A DNA stretch of 64,000 bases from positions 744,001 through 808,000 of the forward strand of contig NC_085053.1 of the NCBI RefSeq assembly GCF_963662255.1. Direction: 5' to 3'. Numbering within the stretch: the first letter of the stretch is position 1; each line of letters opens with the position of its first letter. Source of the stretch: Cinclus cinclus. Taxonomy: Eukaryota; Chordata; Aves; Passeriformes; Cinclidae. The translations under genes and the position numbers were made by a program. The notes below the pieces were generated by a model that was not told the origin of the DNA, did not search any database, and saw only the letters and a list, made by a program, of their open reading frames with translations. This document shows positions 53,448-64,000 of the stretch, one piece after another.

Positions 53448-53880
53448 TACACACACACACAGAGCGTGTCTGTACGTACACGCAGACACGCTATACACAA
53501 ACACACAGCGGCACCTCTGCTTTCACACGCAACACCCCTGCCCTCACAGGCTCTGCTTTCCTCATGCACCGGCCCTGACCTGGCATGGGCGACCCTACAC
53601 ACGTACAGACACACACAAACACCACCTGTGCTGACACATGTGTGCCTGTATTCATTCACACAAAGCCTCCATCATGCACCGGCACCACCTGTGGTTTTGG
53701 CTGGCCCTCACGCTGCCTTGTCCACACACACACAGAGTGTTCCTTGCACACACCGAACGCCACAGGCCATCCACACCCTGGGCAGGAACAGCCGGTCCCT
53801 GCACAGACACAGCCCTCCTTGTGCACACCCACAGCCTGCTCACACCTGCACCTACACCCATGCGCATCACCCTACACATC
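53448..53880. repeat. CA-rich degenerate microsatellite region
   Basis: Many short CACACA, ACACGC and TACACA blocks interrupted by unique sequence, just upstream of the MTA1 CpG island. The composition leaves several plus-strand frames open at once; these frames show no recognisable protein. Confidence 0.7.
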
Positions 53881-53899
53881 CCCGCTGCTCACATTCCCC

Positions 53900-56800
53900 A
53901 CTCCTGCACTGTCTTATTTGGGTCCCCTCTGTGTCAGTGTCCCCCACTGCCACACTGGGGCTTTTGCCCCTCCTCAGGTGTCAGCCTGAGAAGGGAAATG
54001 ATAGCTTTAGCTTTCCCTTGCCCACTGACCTGTGGGTGTCACTGGTGCTGGTACCATGCAAGGTACACCCCTTCTTCAGCCCTGCACAGCTCCTGTCCAG
54101 GAATCTCCTCAGCAGCCCTGCAGTGCTTACACAGTTGTCAGCTCCAGATCACCCTGCAAAACTTGCACATTGCCACTGCTGCTTCCTCTGCTACGGGAAC
54201 TGGCTGATGCCAAACAAACATCCCAAGAAACCACCATTCTGTGGTGCGTAACACCTTTACAGCAGGTCCACCAGCAACGGCTGACAAAGCGCAGCAGTGA
54301 AGGTGGCAGGCCATCCCCCTGAGGACTTCTCCGTGGATGTGGCCAAGGCTGGATGGCAAAGCTCAGTGAAAAGTGACCCCGCTGATGGTCAGCAGAAACA
54401 GACCTGGAACACTGCTGGCCTCTCAGGCAAGGCAGGGTGACTACACCTGGCTCCAGCACTGAGCTGGAGAGTCACCTGGTGGTGCCCAAGCCAGGTGGCA
54501 CCCCAGGACCTCTCCACACAGTTACATGGTCAGGATGGCCAAAAAAATACCTGTCATGAAACTCTTTCGGGGAGTAAGTGGTTAACAGTGCAAACAGTCA
54601 TACCCTTTACTGGGTGTGGGCTGGGCAGAGCTGCTGCCTGCACTCTCAACACTGCTGCTCAAAAAGTACTGAAACACCTACATAGGACCACCCAAAATAT
54701 TGACATCTGCCAAAATACATCTATTTTTCAGAAAGAACAGAGCTCTTGTTAAAATTTGCTTTGTGTATTAGGAAAAAAACCCTCTAACACCAAATCTCTG
54801 ACAGTCCTCAGGTCGAAGGAAGGCATGGAGCTCTGCTTTTATGTTCCCAAAGTGCACAAGGAACACAACTGAGTGAGGAAAACACTTCCGGGGGTAGAAA
54901 TTGGTCAGCCGAAAAAGGTCAGTGCGCCGGGGAGCACCGCCGTGATGTTTCCTCCTTCCCGAGCCACGCAGGGAAGCATGTGCCAGCACAGGCACTGGGC
55001 ACGCCGCAGGACACAGGGGCTGGCCCTTCCCCAAGCTGCTGCTGCAAATAATCCAGTAGGACACAGAAAAACTATCCAGAACAAATATTTACAAACCGCA
55101 TCCCAGTGCACTCGGTAGCTGCGTGTGGAGGATGGTCACGCGGCGTTGGCAACTTTTTCCAGATGCTAAATCGTGTTTTAAACGATAGCAACAAAAATGT
55201 GTCAGATCTTCCCTGCTGTTCCTCTTCCAGGTTAAGCAACAGCTGTGGTCAAGGCCAGGGCATTGTGCAGTGGGACGGAGGTGAGCTGGAGCTGCCAGAC
55301 TCGGCCTAGGAAGGAGCTGAGTCCCAGATCCTTCTGGGAAAGGAGCTCTTGCAAGACCCCATCTCCCACCACCAAACCCCACTCCCATGGGTGTCACCAA
55401 CTCCCATCATGCAAATCCAGACTTCCCAGAGGCCTTTTGGTGCATCCTGGCAGGGTGGATGACACCTCTCCCATGGCAGTGAGGGTGCACATGGTCTGAG
55501 AAAGACGCAGACCTGTAAAAGAAAAATGCCAGTGCTTTGAGAGCTGAGTCCTGGGCTGCCTGGCAGAAATTAGTCTGTCCCAGTGCGTGTGGATGAGGGA
55601 GGCTATCCAGGCCCATTGCATACAACCTGGTACACTCCAACCCCAAGTTATTCTTGCTCCACCCAGACCTCATTTCCTTCTTCTCTCTTCCAGGCAACAC
55701 TTGGCTTCGTGCTCTCCCTGGTGATGTGGACCTGGTCCTCTGCTTCCCCCAGCAGCACATGAGCCATCCCACCACTCCAGTCTCCTCCACCCACACCCTC
55801 ATTCATGTGCTGATGCAAAATCCTCCATGGGCTCTAAAAGGTGCTGCTCAGGATGTGCCTCTTTCATACAGCCAGGCCATCAGTGCCAGTTTACAGCTGC
55901 ACCTGTGCAGAGAATACAGAATACAGCCAGAGCGCAGCCTTCACGTGTTTATTTCCCCCAGCTCTCCCATGGTGGCCCCCCACCCCATTTCACCAGCAGC
56001 CAGACCCTCTCCATTGCTTTAGGTGCTGTTTCTGCACTCCAGAATAGAGTTTGCCCTCTCCTGAGCTACCCCTGTTCCTCCTGCTTGCAATCATCCAATG
56101 CCTGCTCTGTGCCACCATGTGTGGGTTTTGTGTCCCCTCTTCCAGCAAAGGGTTTGGGCCATAAATGCATCTGTACCTGGCCAGGGCATGCAGAGCAATC
56201 TGAGATATCCACTGAGACTTGTGTCCTTTGACACAGCCTGGCCTGCTCTGGGGGACTCCCTTCACCCCAGCTGTCTCCCCTCCATCCCTCACCCTCAGGT
56301 CCAGACAGCATGAGGATACAGGTTGCTCCAGCACAGCATTCCCATTTCTGCCTCTAACATCCTGGATCCTAAGGCCTTTGGCCATGGGCCCATTTCTCAC
56401 ATTTTTTTCTTCATCTTCCTTCCTCAAAACAACAGCTTAGCTCTCTTCTTTCCTTCACTTCTCCACCTTCTGACTGCCCAGCACCAAGCCCAGGTGCTTG
56501 GAATCACACACATCCCTGTCCCCCAACCCTCCCAGGAGCACACACAGCTTCAGGCTCCCACAGCCTCAGTCATCCCTCCTGGGATGCCCCCCTTGGTACC
56601 CCAATACCACTGTGTCCATCCACCACAGCCCCAGATCAGAAACAGGCACCAGCCTGGTCCTTTCTTGCTGTGCAGAGGTGAGGACTGAGAGCTGGACAGG
56701 GCTGTCATACCCAGGAGAGCTGCAGGAGGTGAGCAGATCCTTCTGGGAAAGGAGACCAACAGGGCTGCAAGAACTACGGGAGGGCTCTGTGCTGGGAAGG

Positions 56801-56955
56801 ACGTGCCAATCCACCAGCTCTGCCCTGGAAGTGGTAGCTGGATAAATAACACAAGAGAACCCTCAGGGCAGAAAGCCATGCTGCTGCTTCCTCCTGCAAA
56901 CAACTGCCCCAGGCATGCCAGAGCAGCCCCTGCTGAGAGACAACTCAGGGGACAG
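53900..56955. other. Intergenic region between PACS2 and MTA1
   Basis: About 3 kb of moderately GC-rich DNA between the CA-rich region and the most distal PACS2 poly(A) signal. The ORFs here have low-complexity Pro/Ser/His-rich translations and no recognisable domain. In mammals TEX22 lies between PACS2 and MTA1; nothing resembling it was seen. Confidence 0.65.
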
Positions 56956-56976
56956 GTGTGTGCTTTCATGTCCAGT

Positions 56977-56982
56977 TTTATT
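56977..56982 (-). terminator. PACS2: Distal poly(A) signal, PACS2
   Basis: AATAAA on the minus strand inside CTAATAAAACTGG, followed within about 20 bases by CA and a GT/CA-rich stretch. It would end a 4.5-kb 3' UTR. Another AATAAA at 55948-55953 is a weaker alternative. Confidence 0.5.
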
Positions 56983-59900
56983 AGTGTTGTATTAGTACCA
57001 TAAAATAGTTGATGAGGTCGAGCACGTTGTGGTTTGTTCCAAAAAAAAGGCTATTTACATTTAATCTGTCTTCATAAAAAACAACCCTAGAACCCAAACA
57101 ATACAACAATGAAACAGATGGACAGCTTGGGAATCTACAAAGTGGTACCGTCCCCTCACATCCCACAGCCTGGACAAGCCTGGTGGCACGCAGCCACACA
57201 ATTCAGATGTCCCCACACCAGGGGCACGTCCACAGCCACTGTCCAGCCAAAGCTCCAAGCAGCAGCTGCCTGCACATGGCCCCACAACAGTGCTCTTCCT
57301 GAAGTAAACCGGCAACCTGCTGCTTTACAAGTTGGCACATCCCCTTCTGCCCCGGTCTGTCCCAAAGCACCAGAGTGATCCCTCCTGCAGGAGCCAGCCC
57401 CACCAGGAATATCTCCCGTGAGAACACCATGGAAGAGGCTGCAGGAAACTTCCAGGAGATGCTGCTGCTCTTTTCTGGCCTTCTCCTGCCAGGTTAAGCC
57501 CAGAGGGAGTGTCACAGTAAAATGCCACTACTCAAATATCTGCTGAGATCAAGACTCCATAGATGAAGGGGACAGACACTGCATCCAGCGTTATTTCAAG
57601 AAAGCTCCAGGGCCCCAAATTCTTTACAGCTGCAAGGCAGGACTGTCCTAATCCCAGCTTCCCAACCCCTTAGCACACCAAGCAGCAGGAAAAGACCACT
57701 GGTTCTGCTGCCTCTTGACACAGATTTCCCTTTTCACCTTGGAGATTCCAGGTGCAATAGCCTCTCCTCTGGCTCTCCAGTGCTCCACCAGCACATGCTG
57801 CTGGGGAGAAGCATGTCGGGGGCTTTGTTTTAATCACAGGTTAAGCACAGGGCAGTGTGGTTCCTGGCAGAGTGTGGTGATGGAAAGCAAACAGGCACAT
57901 CTCCTCAGCCCCAGAAACCTCCCAGCCACCTACCCCTGCCCTCTCTGCAGGATAAAGCCACCAGCTTTATCTTGTGTACTAATTAAAGCAGCAAACACAG
58001 CCAAAGAGACCATGGATCTCCCCAAACTCATGTGTAATTCAGGAGGACTCTGCAGTCACCGCTGCGATGTGAAGTGACAACTGAACCAGATGGGAACTGC
58101 AGCACTGAGCTACAACAGCCACACGAGATGTCCCCGACGTCACCAGCACCACCAGAGCCAGCCCTGACTGAGCACAGGCAAGGGCTGAAGCCCAGCCTTT
58201 GTCTCCAGGAAACTCAAGCCAGAGGACCAGGAAGCACTCAAGGTGCAACACGATGCCACAAAACCCTTCCATCTTTCATCTGCTCTCTGGAGCTGCTGAA
58301 CTAGGTCAGCATGGCGCAGTCAGCCCGCTCCCCTGAGCTCCTCCAGAGTTCACCCCGAGCTCACCCGGAGCCTTGCCCACAGCAGCTGGGAGAGAAACCC
58401 TGCTCCGAGAAGCCACAGCCAGAGGGCGAGGGAGACTGGCCCTGTGGAGGGCTGGGGTGAGCTCTAGGACACAGACAAAGAGACACAGCAAAGGGACACG
58501 ACATTCAAAGCACCTCCCGGCCGGAGAGTCTCAGGTGCCGCCCACCCCAGGCCCCGCCTTTGCTGTCAGACCACACAGCTCCAAAGTAAGCCCAGCTTAG
58601 GAGACAGCCCCCCGAGTTTCTTCACTGGAGATGTACCTTCCCTGCCCAAACTCTCCAGAGCTGTGCTTTCTCTGCTCTAAGCCATCCTTCTGCACTCACT
58701 GACGTGACCATGGCCACCCAACCCTACAGGCTGGCACAGCTCTGCAGGCATAGGCCCTCTGCTGCCCCAGAAACTTTTCCTGGTCCCACAGTGAGGATGC
58801 CTCAGGTCAGTGGAGCTCACTCCTGGCCACATCCCATCAGAAACTGTTGGAGAAGTTGGGAGACCTGAGGTCAGTCACTCATTCATGGGACCAGGTCAAA
58901 AGCTCCTTCCCAAAACAGCCTGAGCCACGTGCTTTGACACTCATTTTTCTCAGAGACAGAAACCTGTTTCTACTCCAGACAGGGAAAGAAACAGCTGCAC
59001 AAAGTGGCTCCACAGGAGAAACAACAGAAGCACGACGACCTGATCAGAGCTGCGTCACCAAATCTGGCCAGGAAACACCAGAGCCGCCCCTGGCCCCTGG
59101 GCACAGAGCTACCCAGAGGCAGGCCCAGCCTGCCACTGCTGGACTCCTTCTGGGATAACAAGGCTGAGAAGTCGGGATGTTTTCTTGCACGGAAGATGCA
59201 TTTCAGAACAACAACAGCTTTCCAGAGGGGAGAAATCAGGCCCTCAGGTGTACAGAGAGTCTCTCGATGAATTTGCTTGTATAAAGTTAGAACAAAACAC
59301 AAACCAACATGAAATGCAACAAGCAGAAGTGTTTCTCTCACACGTACATACACACACACGCACAGGGTACAGCAGGGCAACACACATTTGATAGGCAGGA
59401 CTCTGGAAACCCTGTCCTAGCTACCAGGTTTTTTCTTTACAGTAGGTTGAAATACAAAGAGGAGCACAGTGATGGTTCTCCCCTCACCCCCCAGTAAACA
59501 CAGTTATTGCAGCAGCACCACCAGAGCTGCCCAGGCTGCACACAGCTGGAATCCAGCCTTATCACCCTTGTCACACCAGCGTGAGACTCCAGGGAGAAAT
59601 CACACACTGACTAATCTCCTTTACAAAGCGCCCTTTTTTTTTTTTTTTAAATGCAACAGCCTCACTCAAAATGTGATGTGCTTACACACCCTCTCCCATG
59701 CTGCTGCTAGGCAACACTCTACAGCCCGAGAGCATCAGCTCAGGTCACCCAAAAACATCAACTGAGGGGCACAGCTACATCCCACTACTGCCCAGCTTCT
59801 GCCATAGCCAGGAGCCAGCACAGGGCAGGCAGGAAGAACAAAGTGTTGCAGCCAGACAGTGAGTCCTGCCCAGCAGCGTGCCACCAGGCCATGGCACAGT

Positions 59901-60561
59901 GTCCTTCTCCCCTGCATAGTTTGAAGGGAATCATTTGAACCAGGCCCTGGCCATGCAGGTTGCCCTTGTGCTGGGAAAGGGTTTCACTACATCAGCTGGT
60001 TCAGCAGCCCAAGGTGATGGCACAACAGGCACAAGATCCAGCTCTGACCTCAGAACCTCCCTGCCAGCAGAGCACACCACCAGTACCTGCCCAACAGAAC
60101 TGGGGTGGTACCCATACAGAGCAGCTTCCCCACGCCTTTAAAAACCCAAGGGTAAGGGATCAGGTAAAAAAGAAAAAAAGAAAAAAAGCTCAAAAGCATT
60201 ACTGCTCTCAGAAAGAGGCTTCTGGAAATGCTCACAGGGCCTGGCCTTCCTGCAATGGGGGGACCCAAACAGGCCCATTATAAATTTCAGTCCCTTACCC
60301 TTGAAATGCCAGAGATGTCTGCTCTTCCACATGGCAACAACACCCTGCTCCCCATAGCCCACACAGCACCTGACAGAACAGCCCGTGCCACCTCAGGTGT
60401 GCAGTGTGACACAAAGGCAGGAAGGCAGCTGGACACACAGAGTGCCTGGTTGGCTTCCAGTCCAGCCACAGCAGTGATGCATCACTCCACGGAAAACAGC
60501 TCATCTTCCTGGGTTTGTGCTTTTTTTCTTTTTTTTTGGCAAAGTAATATTTTTCCTGTTA

Positions 60562-60671
60562 TTTATTGGTTTTATTTTATTTTTATTTGGTTTTTTTTTA
60601 GAAAGCATTAAAAAAAATCTGCAGCTGTTAAAAAAAATCCTTTCCCTTTGGAGGCTGGACGAGGTTTTATT
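60562..60671 (-). terminator. PACS2: Proximal poly(A) signal cluster, PACS2
   Basis: On the minus strand AATAAA occurs at 60666-60671 and four more times, partly overlapping, at 60562-60567, 60571-60576, 60576-60581 and 60582-60587. T-rich sequence lies between and after them. Consistent with proximal cleavage 0.85-0.95 kb after the stop codon. Confidence 0.5.
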
Positions 60672-61509
60672 GACAGGTAAGTAATCAGTGTGAGTAGGTA
60701 AAATAGCAGTGACCCCACTGACATGGTGCCCCTCAGCAGCACAGCCAGCTGGGGAACACAGAGACTGGCTCGGTTTGGTCATTGTCAAAGACCTGGGACA
60801 TGGGAGTTTCCTTATATTTAGTGTTTCCCTAATTCCTGTTCCTGCCCAACTCTCCTCAGGCATCACTTCAGCACCAACACCTGCCTGTGCCCGTGGCAGG
60901 CTCCATGTGCTCCGAAGGGGATCTCCTCTCCACACCTCCCTAACTCTGCAAGTGGCTTGTTTTCCACAGCAGGCAGCTGAACTCCCTCCAGACTTGCTCA
61001 TCTCTCATCCTTTGGCAGCAGGAAGAAAGACTGGCCATCCTTTTCTCCTAGAAATACAGAGCAAGGGCCCAGTGCACCGTAACACACGAGATCTTCTGCA
61101 AAATCTGCTTGAGCTGATCCATGGCTCCCCCAGCCCACTCACACCAATGAGGTCTCAGGTTAATAAGCAGTGCAGTTACTCAGCTATCTGCTCATAAGTG
61201 GTAGGTGTTCTTGGGCAGGTTGCCTGCTCCTGCCAACTCCCCCACGACTTCATGTTGTCAGCACATCTATATTTAAGACTGGTTTGTTGGTTTGTTTGGT
61301 TTTTTTTTTGCCTTTGTTTAAAGGGGTTTCCTTCGTTTGTAGTAAACTTAAAGAGTTAATAGAAAAAAGTAATTCAAAAGTAATCCAAGCACATCTGTAA
61401 TTAATCCTGCAGTAGAGGGCAGAGCGAGGCGAGTCAGAGTTGGCACGCAGTTCCTGGCTCCTGGTGTGCAGTCCTCGGGATGGGCAGAAGGTCCCTGCGC
61501 CCAGCACAG

Positions 61510-61628
61510 CTAGAAGTTAGATTTGGAGTGTCCAAAGATGCAGATGGGAAAGTGCTTGACATGAGAGGACCACTGTGCTGCCAGCTGAAAGAACTTGACG
61601 TCATTCCACTCCACCCCATCAATCAGGA
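61510..61628 (-). CDS. PACS2: PACS2 last coding exon
   Basis: PACS-2 is a cytosolic sorting adaptor for ER/TGN trafficking and ER-mitochondria contacts. The exon follows a CCTGCAG acceptor, completes a Val codon from the previous exon, and encodes [38 protein letters not shown], then TAG. This is the PACS-family C-terminus, with the GHSK ending typical of PACS2 rather than PACS1. Frame and phase agree with the preceding exon. Confidence 0.93.
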
Positions 61629-62537
61629 CTGCAGGGGAAGGTAAAAAAAAAGAGGAGAGTTAGAAAATACTGAGGGGAAGTGTCCAGCCAGAGGCAGCTT
61701 TGCCCCTGCAGTCAGCAGAGCTCAGCTGCTTTGCCCCACCCAGGTGCACACACGGGGAGAAAGGCTCAGGAGCACACCAGGTGTAGGCAGAAGAGCTCAG
61801 GTTGTTGTTTCAGCACCGCTCACTGACACCAGCACTCCCTGCACCGCTCATTTCAGTGTCACCTGATCCAGCCTCTCAGCTTTCCTAAGCACACTGCATT
61901 TTCTCTTTTGGGCAAATGCACTCTTACACAGATGGACATCAGTCTCTCCTCACTGGCACTCTCACCGGGACATGCATGTCCCCCAGAGAGGTGACACATG
62001 TCCTGTGTGCACCCCTCATGCCAGTCAGTCTCACAGGGACTGGCCCAGGACTAAGGAGATGACCCAAGCATGTCCCTCTGTTGGGTCTGCTAACTGAATA
62101 GGCCACATGGGTACTTTTGCTCCTGGGTGCCCAGCTCCACTGACAGATAATCCAGGTCTGTCTACAAGATACATGTATGGCTCCTGCTGTGCCATGAGCA
62201 CGTGCCAGTGTCCTGCCCAGAGGAGCAGCCACAGTGTCACTGCCCGCCACCAACCAACACTTGCACCAGATGTGCAAGAGAAACAGGGGATGACAGAGAG
62301 GGGAATGGAGCCCTGTCCTCATCCAGAGCTAGCTGAAGGAGGATTTTCCCACATCCCAGACCTATTAGACCATTCCCCCATGCTGGACACATGGAAGCCC
62401 ATTCCCCAGGAAGATCCCCATCATGCTGGCTCCAGGGCACAGGGCAGGACAGCAGCTCAGCCCTTTGCCTGGAGGACAATCACAGTGTGTGAGATTCGCC
62501 CCAACAGCCAAAGTGATGATGCAAGCACTGCACTCAC
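61629..62537 (-). other. PACS2: PACS2 last intron
   Basis: 0.9 kb bounded by the GTGAGT donor and CCTGCAG acceptor. The ORFs within it are not recognisable proteins. Nothing else seen. Confidence 0.85.
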
Positions 62538-62651
62538 CACGCAGCATGTTCTGCTGATGTTTTGCTGTGCAAATCAACCTGCTGATTCCTTCAATACACT
62601 GGCTCTTTGACTCAACCTCCTTGTCCTTTGTTTTCTTGGGCAAAAACATCA
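62538..62651 (-). CDS. PACS2: PACS2 penultimate coding exon
   Basis: 114 nt, CCAG acceptor, GTGAGT donor. It encodes [18 protein letters not shown] and then [20 protein letters not shown], which joins in frame to the last exon. It matches the conserved C-terminal PACS domain. The preceding exon is not in the remaining 1.35 kb of the window. Confidence 0.93.
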
Positions 62652-63654
62652 CTGGAAGAAAAGCAAACCAGCACAAGGTGAATCTATGCCACTCACTCGA
62701 TTCCTGTTTGAGTTTTTGCATTTAAACATTCACATCTGAAAATTCTTACTCTTGAGATCCTCCCAGTCTGCTGGTGCTGAGCACCATCACTGATGCACAT
62801 GAGCATCTTATCCCCAAATGTCTCTATGTGAAGCCTTCCCAACTCATAATCCTGAACCCAAAGGGCACCTTCAAGTAACTCCTGCTCTGTTGGGACACTA
62901 TGCAGGGAAAACATCTGCATTTGCAGTGCCAGGCCTGCTGCACTGACTGTGGCCCAACACAACCTGGGCTGCACAGATACCTGGAGAGCAGGAGGGATTA
63001 CAAAATGGGGACAATTGGTGGGTAGGGAAGGCATAAGGAGAACTAAAAATGGGTCCGGTTCCCCAAAAACTGTCCAAGTACATGAGCAAAGATGTACAGA
63101 GTGGTTTCACAACAGCTGGTGGTGTTGAACACCTCTGCTGCAGGCTGGGCTGCCCCCAGGGAAGAACATTTGGAGTATCTCAGGATTGCCTCTCCCAACA
63201 GCTCTCCCATTCACACAGGGTATCACCAGGGGCAGCAGCTCCCCTACCAGCAGGGCCACAGCTGTACTGGCCTGGCAGCGACCTGGCTGCAGGGTTATGC
63301 ACCCATGTCCTGCAGTCCAGGAGGCTCTGCCAGCCTTCTCTCAGAGCCCACCAGGAGTGACTCCCAGGCCCACAGGCAGAGGATGTTGTGAAGGACAACT
63401 ACTGGCAGCCAAAATGTAAATGTAGAACTGCCTTGATGCTTCCTTGAAAATAATTTGTTGCAGAGCTGTTCACAATTTCTAAACTGTTTCACATTACCAA
63501 GGCCAGGAGCAAATACAGAATCACAGAAACCATCCAAAATGCCATTTTGTTAGCTTGCTTTGAGAAAATAAAGCCATGAGTTTAAGAGCAGGAGAATATT
63601 TATCTTCTGCTTCCTTTAGACCCACAAAGCATTCTGTACAAAAGCATAAGAATT
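62652..63654 (-). other. PACS2: PACS2 intron, 3' part
   Basis: 1.0 kb upstream of the penultimate coding exon. No further PACS2 exon, gene or repeat recognised before the CR1 element. Confidence 0.75.
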
Positions 63655-64000
63655 ATAAAATCATGGAATTGCTGAGGTTGGAAAAGATCTCCAGGGTCAT
63701 AGAATTGAACTGCCAATCTAACACTGTCAACTGCATCACTAAACCATGTCCCCAAGTGCCACACCTAAACATCTTTTAAATACCTCCAAGTACGCAGGGA
63801 TGGTGGCTTTGCCACTGCCCTGGGCAGCTCTTTTTAGGGCTTCACAACCCTTTTGGTGAAGAATTTTTTCCTAATAGCTAATCTAAGTCTCCCCTGGCAA
63901 ACCTTGAGGCTACTTACCCATGTCCCATCCGTCATTACCTGGGAGAAGAGAGTGACTCCCACCTTGCTCCAATTTCCTTTCAGCTAGTGGTAGAGAGTGT
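63655..64000 (-). mobile_element. CR1 LINE 3' fragment (runs off the window edge)
   Basis: Read on the plus strand it begins ATCATGGAATTGCTGAGGTT and continues with TCCAAGTACGCAGGGATGGT, GCCACTGCCCTGGGCAGC, CTCCCCTGGCAAACCTTGAG and TTACCTGGGAGAAGAGAG. These are characteristic of avian CR1 3' regions in antisense. The element itself is therefore on the minus strand with its 3' end near 63655. It is moderately diverged and lies in a PACS2 intron. Confidence 0.9.

Larger units (their letters stand above)
56960..61509 (-). other. PACS2: PACS2 3' untranslated region (probable extent)
   Basis: Follows the PACS2 stop codon at 61510-61512. AATAAA signals on the minus strand occur at 60666-60671, as a cluster at 60562-60587, and at 56977-56982. 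The mRNA could therefore end after about 0.85-0.95 kb or after about 4.5 kb. The distal signal is followed by a GT/CA-rich stretch typical of a cleavage site. No other gene was recognised. The extent is inference. Confidence 0.55.

Noticed and set aside
52866..53504. 212-codon minus ORF read as an independent gene
   Set aside because: Its middle is MTA1 exon 1 and its end runs into intron 1. It is an artefact of GC-rich sequence around the real start, noted only as a possible N-terminal extension.
53466..54251. 261-codon plus-strand ORF, with overlapping ORFs at 53077-53634 and 53638-54207
   Set aside because: They cross CpG-island and CA-repeat DNA, are open in several frames at once, and translate to low-complexity His/Thr/Pro/Ser strings with no domain.
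53900..56955. TEX22 homolog between PACS2 and MTA1
   Set aside because: No frame resembles TEX22; the ORFs here have low-complexity composition and no splice context.
60501..62610. ORFs of 162-167 codons in the PACS2 3' UTR and last intron
   Set aside because: They overlap on opposite strands or in several frames, lack domains, and lie in PACS2 non-coding sequence.
1..64000. tRNA, rRNA, microRNA or CRISPR features
   Set aside because: No cloverleaf, rRNA segment, long imperfect hairpin or regularly spaced repeat was recognised. The perfect inverted repeats are too short for microRNA precursors.

Overview
This window is vertebrate nuclear DNA, most likely from a bird. Coding sequence is split into short exons with GT-AG introns, there is one CpG island, and the interspersed repeats include avian-type CR1 LINE 3' ends (63.65-64.0 kb and about 25.6-25.85 kb) plus faint MIR-like remnants. 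Nothing prokaryotic or viral was seen.

Two genes are present, both on the minus strand. The main one is MTA1, a core scaffold of the NuRD chromatin-remodelling and deacetylase complex. It runs from a start codon at 53090, inside the CpG island, to beyond position 1. Fifteen coding exons were placed with matching splice sites and reading phase. Together they give most of BAH, all of ELM2 and SANT, the GATA-type zinc finger and the first RBBP4-binding region. The last roughly 130-140 codons lie off the left edge. The second coding exon (the DYVYFEN segment, expected 68 nt) was not found. A 200-base run of N at 39518-39717 lies in the intron where it belongs.

To the right, after a few kb of intergenic DNA, lie the last two coding exons and the long 3' UTR of PACS2, a sorting adaptor. 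PACS2 lies upstream of MTA1 in the same orientation. This matches the PACS2-MTA1 order on human 14q32.33 and supports the MTA1 call over MTA2 or MTA3.

Layout: 1-53090 MTA1 exons and introns; about 52600-53440 CpG island and promoter; 53448-53880 CA-rich DNA; about 53900-56960 intergenic; about 56960-61509 probable PACS2 3' UTR with several poly(A) signals; 61510-62651 PACS2 terminal coding exons; 62652-64000 PACS2 intron ending in a CR1 element. No other protein gene, tRNA, rRNA or CRISPR array could be supported. The least explained spot is a doubly open, CpG-enriched segment at about 50.66-50.86 kb in MTA1 intron 1.
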